Assembly: GCF_019097595.1 (NCBI RefSeq)
Contig: NC_080711.1
Location: 13,372,928 to 13,436,927, forward strand
Length of the DNA: 64,000 nt
Direction: 5' to 3'
Origin: Hemibagrus wyckioides
Lineage: Eukaryota; Chordata; Actinopteri; Siluriformes; Bagridae
Shown here: piece by piece, positions 24,698 to 36,140 of the stretch
Layout: every line of letters starts with the position of its first letter
Numbering within the stretch: position 1 is the first letter of the stretch
Notes under the pieces: generated by a model
The model's input: the letters and a program-made list of their open reading frames with translations, nothing else
Databases searched by the model: none
What the model was told of the DNA's origin: nothing
Made by a program: the position numbers and the translations under genes

Positions 24698-25809
24698 GAA
24701 AAGAAAAGAAAATAAAGAACACACCCCACAGATCCTGCATGGGAAAATAAACGTAGTGATACACTGGAGGATCAGTGGAGGATCAAATCGGTTTCAGTCA
24801 GTCCTTACGTTTCCTCTTCTTTATGTCCACACACACACACACACAAAGCCTCCAAACAAATTCATCACACTCCAATACAACAAAATGAAGGCCTTCATAT
24901 GCCAGCATCCCACTCTTCTTCCTCTCCTCTATCTTTCTGCACTGGCCTCCAATTCTGTGCTTTTCACTCATTCTACTAGAGCTGCATTCCTCCTCCGCCT
25001 CCCTCATGCTCTCCCTTTCTTCCTCCTACTGAAGCGTCCTGTCCACCACACAGCCAAACACAGCACTCCGAGCTCCAGCATCCCACTTCCCAAAATCGAT
25101 ATCAAGTTTTTTAAATCATTTCATCCAGAAGCAATTTCAGTGAGAACCAAGGGAAAAAAACCTTCGTCTTTTTATCTTAAAGTTCAATTCTATATTAGAA
25201 ATCTCCACAGCAATAACAGGTATATTTAAAATAATTCTTATACAAGTACTCTTTTGGTGCACATGTGATGTAGTTCATAGTGACAGTATTTTATCTCTAG
25301 TCTAAGCCATTCTAGGAAACCAATTTTGCAGAAAAAATCAAATAAAATGTACAGTAAGGTCTGAAACCACAAGTTAACTAATCACCTGCTTACAAAACAC
25401 GATTTGTCATATACTGTAGAATAGGGTGATTGCCTCTCGTTACATCACACATAGGATGGAAAACAGAACCCTTGCTTACATTTTAATATCCTGCTTAATA
25501 CTGTATACTGTACACAGCCAAGCTAACACAAATCTGGCAACTGCTAGTAAATGACAAATGCTCCAAACTGAGCACCAATTGCTGAAGCATCTTGCTTGCC
25601 AAAAATGAAAGGGAGCTAATTTTACGTTCATTTTCTGGCATACAGTTTCTTCCTGAATTCATTATCTCTCATTGCCTTAATCATACAATACAACAAATAC
25701 ACAGAACCTTGTAGATTGTGACAAAGTACAGTACAGAGTAGCAGCTACATATCATCACCTTAATATTTTAAGCTTGCTGTTTAATAGTCTGAGGTGAATA
25801 GTGTTTTCA

Positions 25810-26210
25810 TTTTGCATAAAGTGTCCAGGGCTCTGTGTAATCCTCGAATTCTTGGCCATGCACTATTTTGCCAGAAGTTTTGGGACACCCCTCCAAATCA
25901 TCGAATTCACGTGTTGTTTTTCAATTTCAATAAGGCCCCTTATTCTTTATTCAATGATTTGAAGTCGTGTCCCAAGACTTTTGTCAATACAGTGTATGTC
26001 TTTATGGTGCTTCCTTCGTGTACAGAGGTGTTATCATGCTTAAAAAAGTTTGGGCATCTTAGTTGCAGTGAGAGGAATCTTAACACTGCAGCACTCAATG
26101 ACATCCTATACTATGACAAGTGTGCTTCTAACTTTGTGGCAACAGATTGGAAAACCACACATATAGGTGTGATGGTCAGGTGTCCACATACCATTGGCTA
26201 TGTAGTGTAT
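25810..26210 (-). mobile_element. Tc1-like family A element, split by a nested MITE
   Basis: The left part (gtccagggctctgtgtaatc … ttcttggccatg) and the right part (tgtctttatggtgcttcctt … tggctatgtagtgta) are consecutive pieces of the reverse complement of the family-A element. They are interrupted by a 138-bp foreign element at 25859-25996. Confidence 0.7.
25859..25996. mobile_element. Nested MITE with Tc1-type termini
   Basis: The inverted ends are 'cactattttgccagaag' with 'ttttgggacac' at the left and 'gtgtcccaagacttttgtca' with 'atacagtgta' at the right. It is 138 bp, has no coding content, and is inserted inside another Tc1-like element. Confidence 0.7.
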
Positions 26211-27504
26211 ATACTGTGCATATATTCTCACTGAGCATAGAGTGTATTTTGGACCGGCGCAGTACATAAGCAGTGTAATCTGTAAGCTGGTTTTTCAATG
26301 TATAGATGTGCTGGCATATTAGAAAGTCTTCATTGCAGAAAAAATCTAATATTATGACATCAGATCATATTTGCATGATATATTTTTGACATTGCCTATC
26401 TACATGAAATCTGCTTAAACTTAATTAGGGACTCAAGATTATCTGCAAGAACTATGGGACGTGTGTTTGCACCAAATAATGTACAATTATATTCAGAAAA
26501 ATACATCTCTATTGAGTTTAACACCATTTATTACTTATTTAGTATAATTCATTTGAATTAAGATTGTGAATAAAAATCAGTCTGACACAAATGATAGAAT
26601 AAAGATTGGTCACTGATCAAAACAATGGATTTTCTAATCATGTAAGAATTGTATTAAATTCAGTTTAAAGTGAAAATACTCAAAATTTTTATATGTGGCA
26701 GCAAAGACTTATGATAGACTAAAGATATTTAGAGTGACCTTTAGGTATAGCTCAGTGAATACTGGAATATGAGGCCAGTCATTTTTAAGAAAAATGTGAA
26801 TTTAATCAGTATAGTCCTTTCACACTGCAGTGGAAAGTGATCACAGGTCTTCTTATAGTCAACAGTTAATCACCCTTACACTCCAAAGTGATTTTATAAA
26901 ACAAGCTCCAAACTGATGCTCATTGTCCATTGCTTCACCTCTTTTGTTGTAAATATTACTAAGATTGCTGAGATGACAGAATACACTGAACAGAAGAAGA
27001 AAGTAGACTGTATCACATATGAAAGAATGACCTGTACCCGCTCTTCTCCAGAGTGTTGTGGCATCCCAGAGTTGGCTTGACCCTAAAAAACACATCTTTA
27101 TTTCTACACTAGTCACCTGGTTCCAGAATGGTCACCATTGAGATCTACTACTCTTGTGTAAATAGTGAATTTGATGTTTTGAATTGAGATGAAGCTCGTT
27201 CATGCAGTCATAAGTCTACAGTAGTTGGCTAAGCCCTGAAGGGCATCATAGTATTGGAGATAGTGTTCAGAATCCAGACTGATAAGAGATCATTTGTCTC
27301 GATTTGCAGTTACAAATTTGGCCAGGCCTACCCTGGTATGGTTGTGTTAAATGGAGTCAATGATTTTCACACATATGCCTTTTTGGTCCAGATAAGTCAG
27401 AAACATGTGAAGGGCACTGAGAGAATTAGTAAGACCTTCAGAAACATGTGAAAGGCATGGAATATGACAAGAAGACCTTCTGTAGAAATGACCTCTGAAG
27501 TCAC

Positions 27505-27560
27505 ATCATTAAGATAAACTTTATTTATTCTGAAGGGAAACTCTATTAATCGTACATCAG
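27505..27560 (-). repeat. LINE 3' end fragment
   Basis: 'aagataaactttatttattc' followed by 'tgaagggaaactctattaat' looks like the reverse complement of the L2/Rex-type LINE 3' terminus (…aatttcccttcggga…ataaagt…). Confidence 0.45.
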
Positions 27561-27959
27561 ACAACTAAACATGTGGAGAACATAAAAGAGCCATGAGATC
27601 TGTGAACTATGAGTAAAGGATGTACATTTCGAGTGCAAGCGTGTCAGGTACCAAAAATGTTTTTAGTTGTTTTTTTTATTTATTTTTTTATGTAAGTAAA
27701 AGAGCCAAAATACTTCCTTTTCAGTTGATTCGCTGCATTAATAAATATGTCAGAGGAAAAAGGATAGTGTGTGTGTGTGTCTTTGAGAGGGTGTCTCAAA
27801 GCTTTTACTGGACATGCTTTTGTGTGTCCTGGTGTTGTGCTCTCCACCTCCAGTTTCAAACAGAGAATTGCTGAATATTAGTGTAGCTTTTAAGGGAAAT
27901 ATAAATATATTGGTGATATTCATGGCATAGTGACAAATTATATATAAAAAAAATTACAT

Positions 27960-28220
27960 TATATTATAAAGTGCCATTGCCACAGAGCTGCTTTACAAAA
28001 ATCCAGCTGTAGATTTAAATTTATAATGAGCAGGTCAGAGGTGACAGTGGATAAGATAAACATGAGATGAAAATACCACAAAAGAACCAGACTCAAAAAC
28101 CTCTAGTCTTAGGTGAAAGCTTGTGAGCTAATAAATCATTACAGTGTAAAGATGAAAGTCTATCAGTGCATTCTGTTGTAAGGATGTTCGGTGTGAGCAC
28201 ATTAAGAATAAGAGTCATGG
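27960..28220. repeat. Dispersed fish repeat, class uncertain
   Basis: 'gctttacaaaaatccagctg', 'gcaggtcagaggtgacagtg' and 'aagaaccagactcaaaaacc' follow the order of a widespread ostariophysan repeat that I cannot assign to a class. Confidence 0.4.
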
Positions 28221-31200
28221 GATTAGCACAGGACAGGCTTAACGATTACAGTAGCAGTGCATAGGAACAAATCTACAGTAAAAAAAAAAAAAGATTATTT
28301 ATCAAGGGTGACACTTGTGCATGTACATGTGAATTAATGTATTATATGGACACTCTGGTAAGTCAAGTCACAAAGCTTTTATTGTCATTTCAACCATATA
28401 AAGCTGATGCAGTACACAGTTAATGAAACAACGTTTCTCCGGGACTGAAATTAATGAGAAGACTACTTTTTAAGCTTTATGTTTGTAACTGTTAAGGTTA
28501 TTACTCACTGTTTTGTGTTGTTTTTTTTGTCTTTTTGGTCATAAAACTAGTATTCACTATTACTCAGTTAATCCAGTAGAATGAATAGGAAAGCAGTATT
28601 TGGTTAAGGGAGAAGTCTGGAGTCAGTGTCCTGAGAGTTTGAGGTGTAAGTAAATTTGAGCACCATTAGCTATGCAGATAAAATTTTCAGCAAGATCATA
28701 CCGAGGATTAGGAATAATGAGTCAAGTTTAATCATTTAATCCCATATAAATGGCGCATATAAATGATAGATACCTCCAGTGTTGCTAGATTTTTTTTTTT
28801 TTGCCAGATTAGTTTAAGATTATCAGGTTTACTATACATGTAATATGCTCACAATGCTTGCCTAACAAAACTGAATACACTCCAATAAGTATAAGATGCA
28901 TTTAATTGATCAGTGGTATGATAAAAAGTGTTATCAGGTTACACTGGCAATAAATAATAGTGCTTCAATTTATTACTAATTTTTCTTAGCATGAGCACTT
29001 CAGCTTAATATTGAACTAAACTTAAGGCATAAGAAATGTAATCTTCGTGGTACAGAATGCTTTTGTGTTTTCTGTCAAAAAGATTTGTCGGATTAACCTG
29101 CTCCACCATACAACCATGTGTGATCCAGTCATGCGGCAAAATCGACTGTGGCAGTTCCATGAAACATTCAGCAAAGCTAAAACCTACAAGTTTGAGAATA
29201 GACCAAGAGAGGAGGGCCAGCACTACAGGGACGGAAAGCATATACAGACAAAGAAAAGATAAAGGTGATAAAATGTGGTAACACGGGAGGCTGAGGAGGC
29301 TCGGATCAAAAAGTGCTGCTCAATTTCCAAGCGGACGTCAAATGATTTCTGACAGCGTGAGAGAAGATTTAATGAGTTTTTTTTATGTGCCCTTTGATTC
29401 AGCTTTCTTCTAGGTATAAACAGTGGGTTAGTTATTAATTAGCAGGAATCTCCTTTTTTAAGAGGAACCTTATATTTGTCCAAAATAGCATACACTTTCA
29501 ATCCCGCATATCTACATACACATATAGAAGAAATTTATAGCCGCAATAATTTATTCTGTAACACCCTATAACACCAAGCTACAGCAGTTTTTCCTTTGCT
29601 GCAGCCTGCAGACACTGCAATCCATGCTAAGTATTCCCTGCTTTCATATAAACAACAGCACTCAAATAAGCAATAAAAAAAATGATAAAAAAAAAATATT
29701 CAGCTCATTTTGTATACCTCCATAATTTCTTTAAATTGGCATGCTCTTGATTCATCTGTAAGCGGTCTTTCTGCTGCTAAATTATTTTAATGCAGAGCTC
29801 AGAATTTGATTTCATCAGGTAGCATTTGTGCTTGCATTTCAGAAAGCACCCAAAGTGTCTAGATTCTCAATATCTGGTATACACAGTCTGATTATAATAT
29901 GTAAGTGAAACCATGGAGGCATATAGGCAGGTTAGCTGAACAGACTTTGGTTATGGAGGAGACCTGCATATTAGGCAGGTTAGCTAATGTTAATAATAAG
30001 TATCAAAGGACAATTATTGCAGTACTAAGTCCGTCCCCCCCAACCCCCTCCCCCCAGAATCTTTCTGTCTTTCAATGTTAGCATCAGGCCAGATACCATG
30101 CATTTTTATTGAAAGCTCTATTTAAAATGCCCCACATGCAGCTGTATGACACTTCTTGCAGTTTCCAGCAGGCTGCTCTGTTAATGCCACAGCATGTTGT
30201 TAATGTTAATAAGTAACTGAACATTCCTCTGTCCAACTGCAACAGACTGATAAGGCTAGTCATTCTTCATTAGTTTGCATTACATAGAGAGTTAGGACTG
30301 TGTGCTGACAGCATGGAGCACATATTGAACTTAAAAACAAATATGATAATAATGGCCACCCTTTTAAGGTGAACTGTCATTACTATTTCATTATTATTTT
30401 TTAAAGCTCTGCTTGTCATTCACAATGAGCTGTATGTAAATAGAAAAGTCTGTCAGTCAAATTATTACATAAGCTATCATGTCCACTGGCTGTGGTTTGT
30501 TCGAAAGGGCAACTAAATAGACATCAAGATACATGCAGGGGTAGAGTTTTCACATTTTACTGTACTACCTGAGATACTGTCAGCATATCATGTTGTGTTT
30601 TTAAGTTTTCCTAGTGTTTGTGAACCTCCTGCTACGTGCCTTAGGTCTTACTTTTAATAATTATTTTAATAAAACATTGTTATATTTAGCAAGGAAGGAT
30701 GTGGGAGGCTAGGATATTATAATAAACTCTGTCTAGATTAAATATTTAGGTAGGAATGAATAAATAATAATTTTTTTGGTATTATTTCTGGAATCATACC
30801 ATGATAAGCAAAGCTCTGATATATTTATTCAACTGATTTCCAACCTTTAAATAATTCATTGTTTTAGTTTTCCATTGTCCTTTTTGTATTTGAATTATTA
30901 ATTTAATTTGTTAGAATATTTTTGCACAGTATGGTCTCATTTGAGAAAATTAGAGTGCACTAATAATCCGTATTAGTCAGTGCTCTATTAAAGCTGTAAT
31001 GATGACGCAGTTGACAATTTTTAATAAATACGACTCCATTAAAAATTGGCCAGAAATAACTTATAATTCAGAAACTAAATACAGCATGTGGGTCATGAAG
31101 ACCATTACATTCTTCAATTTGTAGAGTAATTAAATTTAGTCAAAGCGTGAATTTAGAAAGTGATCCATTTCTTAGTCCAAAAAAAAAAAAAGACTAAGTG

Positions 31201-31832
31201 AGTCTTAAATTCTTATATTCTTTTTGGAACTCTTTATTAAAAATGAAAAGACTTTCTTTATTTAGTCATCAAAAAAATACCCCAATCACTTTAGAAGGCA
31301 TGAAATATTCATTCAAATTCAGGGCTGCCATGTCAAATTTGGTGCACAGTGTTCAGACTCTTACATCATCATGGATTTACTCCAAAGCCTTAAGCATGAA
31401 CAAAGGCCCAGCTACCATCAGGGGCAGTGTTTAGAGCCAAAGATGAATCAGACATATTATATGAAGAAGTTGAACATGGAGGATACCCCAACACTGCATC
31501 ATTAATCTGGAAAGCATCAGAAAAAAAGCCCAGGCTTCTGGCATAAAAGGACACTTTCCAGAGACTGAGCTAAAATAAGGATATAATGGGCCCACAAACA
31601 GCAAAACACCTAGAGCTCTTATTTTTCTGGACTTGTCTGCACAACACCCAGTACTTAAATGGATTTTTTTTTTTGACATTTTGCATTTTATGCACAAAAA
31701 ACTGCACACATTTGCACTTTATTCATAAACAATCATTTTATATACATATAACCAAATATCATAAGTCACTATATTGTTTTTATGTTATATATTTTTTATA
31801 TTATGTATATTTATTTTACCTCTGTACAGCTC

Positions 31833-31886
31833 ATTTTATTTTATTTTATTTTATTTTATTTTATTTTATTTTATTTTATTTTATTT
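31833..31886. repeat. (TTTTA)n array
   Basis: About 11 perfect units of TTTTA. Confidence 0.95.
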
Positions 31887-33404
31887 AACTTTTAAATCCC
31901 CCCCTTTTTTTGGCTCTATCCTTATTTTGAATCTTTTTATTGAACACTGTATTTTTAGAATAAAGCATTTTAACTGCACTACTTTCACTACTTTTTCTGA
32001 ACATTAGCACAAATTTACCAGATCACTAACAAAACACAAGCTATGAATATGTTCACTGCATCTTTTATAGCTGACTGCTCAGATGGCTAATAAGACTGTG
32101 AGCAAATCTGTCTTCCTAACACGTATCGCTAATGTTAGACTTTTTCTCCTAGAATTAGTAAGCTATGCATTTTACTTGAAAAAACTTATTATGAAAACTG
32201 AAATAATAAAGTTTCCAACTGAATATTTTTTACCATACCATTACTACAGCTTAAGTTGGACATCCCTTCTGTAATTACACTAAAGATAAATTAAAGAAAA
32301 CCAAAATTCTTCACAGATTCTAACTAAAAAAATTGAACTCACATACATCTGATGTGACCAAAATGAAGAACAATAAACCCTCCAGACTAATATAGCCTTT
32401 TGATGTAAAAAAAGGTGCAGAAAATAGACATTGTGCCATATGGAATCACTGCCCCTCCTTACTGAATGAGCAGAGACCCACATCGTGATTCTAGCCCCAT
32501 GGGACACGGGACCATTTGGGCCTTGCACGCCTGCCAAATTTATATAGCATGCTTGAGTGCCTCCTCCATAACTGAAGACTGTTCATGCAGTACCTGACAC
32601 AATATCTGAACAATGTCGATATTGTTCATGTGAAACCAGGAAACGGGATACAATTTGATTATGCTGTTATATAACTCAACTGGTAATAGTATATGGATAT
32701 TTTACATTTGATTTTTTTGTTAATAGGATAATTTGGCTTAAATAAGCCCAAATGTTTCATTCTTTAGCTCATTGTAGGGAGCTGACTAATTGAAAAATCA
32801 AGTCTAAACCTTCAAGGCTGAGAGAATCGGCACTGTCACATGTAGCGTTAGTCTGAGTCATCGTGTCTTGCTTTTGTATGGTTATTATCATCAAGGCCTG
32901 CGCCTTCAGGCTCAGCATATGCCCTGATCCTCCTGATGATTCATGTTGTGATTAAGAAAGAGAGAATTTTTATCCCAGACTGAATGAATATGTGCATTCC
33001 GAGTTGCCTCTTTACCCGGATAATCCAGAGAATGTTATTAGACGGTTTAGTGAAGTGTCTGGAAGGTCTGTGTAAGGTTTAACTGTAAGATTACACAAAT
33101 AACATTACTGCAGTATTTTTTAAAAAATTTTTTAAGCATGGTAGTATGACTTGGCTTTGTAATGACCTTTGAATGCAACCTACATAAATGAACAATATGG
33201 AAATGTCTGTGTTGCTGCTGCGTTGTATGTTGAGACACAGGAAACTAAAACGTCCCCAAAAATGTGCTAGAACCATTCCAATAATAAATAAATAAAGTCT
33301 GCAGAAACTAACTAATGTGCTGGTGCACTAGTATATACAGCATTTACAGCTTTAATACAGTTTAAATAATGAAATTATGAAATTGCTTTAGTCTTTGTTT
33401 TATG

Positions 33405-33600
33405 GATGTGGCAGCTCTGTGGATAAGGCGTTGGACTACTGATCAGAAGGTTGTGAGATCGAATCCCAGGTCCACCAAGCTGCCACTGCTGGGACCCTGA
33501 GCAAGGCCATTAACCCTCAATTGCATCTGCCAGAAATGTAAACGTTATGGTGTAAATATCTGAACATGTTGAGAGTTCATATAAAGTTATACGATGCAAT
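33405..33600 (+). repeat. tRNA-derived SINE
   Basis: The head has a plausible pol III A box (tggataaggcgttgg) and B box (gatcgaatccc), a layout resembling a tRNA gene. It is followed by the body 'ccaagctgccactgctggga' and 'tgagcaaggccattaaccct'. Related copies are at 16330, 40735, 43005 and, on the minus strand, 43695. Confidence 0.65.
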
Positions 33601-34206
33601 GCAGTTGTGGAGAAAAACTGTTCAAATATTAATCCTAGATTTGTTTTTGGCTCAAGTGTGTGTTTTTAAACTTGGATTAAGATAAAGAAAGCCAGATATA
33701 TTACATTCCTTCCTCCCCATTTTTTCTGCACACATTGCTGCACAAAATAGATCCACGCTCATCCCAGGCCCAATCTTCTACACAACAACATGTCAATAAA
33801 CTGTCATCCATCACTAGAGATGGATACAGAAGACATTTCAGTCAAATTGATTGTCACAGAGTGTTTCTGTGAGAGTGAGTGTGTGCGTGTGTGTGAACAT
33901 AAGCTCTTCGGGGTTTCCCTCATCTGCAACACACACATATACAAGCACGCGCACACACACACACACACACACAGTTAGAAATGGGCTGTACATGGCAGAT
34001 CTTGCTTCACATTTTTCCGGCAGTCAGAACTCAGTGATTGTGTTGTTCTAATCAGAAGCTGAACTCAGGGAAAGCAGCATCAATTTAAAATGTGTTAATG
34101 ATCACATTCGCACATGGCTTCTACTCACGCTGCACTTTACACACAGCCAAAAATACACACACACACACACACACACACATCCACAAGGTTCACACTGCCA
34201 GAGTAA

Positions 34207-34500
34207 TGTGTGCCAGCTCACACACGTTCCCTCTCTCGCAGCCTCCCTCCCTCCCTCAATCCCACCTCTTTTTGGCTCAACCTCCTTCTCTCTCTCTTTT
34301 CCCTGGCAGATATTCCCACCTTGTCTGTTTCTCATCACATGCTTTTCTCTTTTCTCGCATTATTTTTTTTACACTGTGCGCTTTAGATATACTAAAAACC
34401 ATCCATCTTCTGTAAAACCTTCTCTTTCATTCCGTCTCTCTCTGTTCTCTCTCTCTCTCTTTATATTTCTTTCTCTCTCTCTCTCCCTCCTATGCCGGTT
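34207..34500. repeat. plppr2: Pyrimidine-rich tract
   Basis: A CT-rich stretch with (CT)n runs near 34437-34485, lying just upstream of coding exon 2. It could act as an extended polypyrimidine tract or a polymorphic repeat. Confidence 0.7.
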
Positions 34501-34574
34501 TGTGTGGTTGTAAGAGTGCAGGGTTGGAGTATTCCTCCTCCTTCTTGGTTCTAAGGACGATGTTCTATTTTCAG

Positions 34575-34763
34575 CTGGTGATCATGGCAGGAACGGTTCT
34601 CCTGGCGTACTACTTTGAGTACACGGACACCTTCCCTGTGCATATCCAAGGTTTCTTCTGCTACGACAAGACGTTTTCCAAGCCTTACCCAGGTCCGGAG
34701 GAGAGCAGCAAAGTGCCGCCTGTGCTCGTGTACTCGCTGGTTACTGCTATCCCTACCATAACG
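34575..34763 (+). CDS. plppr2: plppr2 coding exon 2
   Basis: Acceptor ttctattttcag; donor ataacg|gtgagt; 189 bases, phase 0 at both ends; residues 24-86. It completes span 1 (LVIMAGTVLLAYYFEYTDTF) and carries the first extracellular loop with the conserved HIQGFFCYD and KPYPGPEESS blocks. It ends inside span 2 (VPPVLVYSLVTAIPTIT). The two blocks match PLPPR2 and PLPPR5 closely. Fifteen bases upstream of the exon an in-frame ATG lies within the intron (34560). Confidence 0.93.
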
Positions 34764-35934
34764 GTGAGTGCTGGGTTTCTATTTCTTTCTCTCTTTTCTC
34801 TCACTGCGTGTATGTGTGTGTGAGAATGAATTTGTGCATGGGTGTAAGTTGTTGAGCATAGACCAGTGTGGGTGCGTGGGAGGGATGTTTCAGAAAGGGA
34901 GGGCAGGTTTTCACTCGGTGCTTGATTTATCACTTACACATGCACTGGGATGATGGAAATGTTCGGATCTGATGTAGACGTTTTAAGTTAAACGGATATG
35001 AATGAGATTGATAATTGGTGGTTTTGTTGGTGTTCTCTGGTTAGATAGTAAATGAAAGGCAACAGATTGCAGAACCACATGGATTTACCCCCCTCCCACT
35101 GTAGAGAGATTGCTGGACTTATGTGTGAAATAAATTGCCAAAGAAAAGCAGCTAAAATTTCTACACTTACTGTTCAAAACACCGTTTGTTGCCTTTTTTT
35201 CCCAAATGCAATTCTTCCAAATACATGAAACAGAGTACAGGCATGGTCTGATCAGTTCTAATGAAACACCTAAAAAACTGACCAACATTACACAATAGAT
35301 CCTGTCCAGATTCAGACTCAATCAAGGTCAGCACACAAACCCAACCTGAATCACTCTCAAGTATTCAGGCATAGCACACTCAAAACCTGACTCATACTGA
35401 ATTGAAGACAGAACAGCAGAACAACCTGCCCCAGACTTAGCTAACACCACACTAAGCTCAAACACAAAACACAGCTGCAACTTGACAACCCCAGAGCAGG
35501 CTCCAGAAACTACTGACAAAAACGTCTGTTGAAAAGCCAAGTTCTGGGCAAAATGCTCTCGGATCTGTCCAGTACCGATGCGCTGGGGGGTCAGTGAGCA
35601 CCACTGATGCTCGGTTTTACTCCTGAGCTCAGGCTGTGTGACAGCTCAACCTCAAAGACAAAGCTTCCATGATAATTAATTTCATCTACAGCTTTTATTT
35701 TTTAAAGACTGAGATCTCTGGTCCTGCCCTTAATAGAACCCTAGGTCTAGCACTCATCCTCTAAATCTGCACTGTAGTTACATTTGTTCACGTGTATACG
35801 AAGCTAGCATTTATGATATTCATGATCAGCACACACACTAACATTTCTCAACATCATTAACTATCAATAACACGCTATCATTACTCATTAAAACACTTGA
35901 TGATATGAGAATGGAAACTAAAGGCTAACATGGT

Positions 35935-36140
35935 GGGATAGTATGTAATATTGCTGCCTCACAGCTCCAAAGTCCACTGGTTCAGTCCTGAACTCAAGCT
36001 CATGAGGGTTTCCTCAGGGTTCTCCAGTTTCTTCCTTCCTCCCAAATGCATGCTGGTTGGTGGATTAAATACACTAAATTATCCTAGATGTGAATAAGTG
36101 TGTAAATGTATGTGCATGAGTCTATAATGTCCTGTGATTG
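35935..36140 (+). repeat. Mermaid/DANA-like SINE, degenerate
   Basis: 'gctgcctcacagctccaaag', 'ctggttcagtcctgaactc', 'gggtttcctcagggttctcc' and 'cctcccaaatgcatgctgg' follow the block order of the Mermaid/DANA SINE. The B-box-like segment is degenerate. Confidence 0.6.

Larger units (their letters stand above)
15931..34574 (+). other. plppr2: plppr2 intron of 18.6 kb
   Basis: GTGAGT…TTTTCAG. It holds a SINE-like fragment (16330-16490), an AT-rich minisatellite (17641-17735), Tc1-type elements (18591-18943, 22081-22431, 25810-26210), a DIRS remnant (19870-21625), paired CA-tailed repeats (23521-23603, 24290-24361), (TAA)n at 24622-24694, (TTTTA)n at 31833-31886 and a SINE at 33405-33600. Stretches not listed separately showed no gene or recognisable element. 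Confidence 0.8.

Noticed and set aside
33405..33480. Functional tRNA gene
   Set aside because: The A and B boxes are present but the acceptor and anticodon arms do not fold properly. The downstream body is shared with other copies, so it is a SINE.
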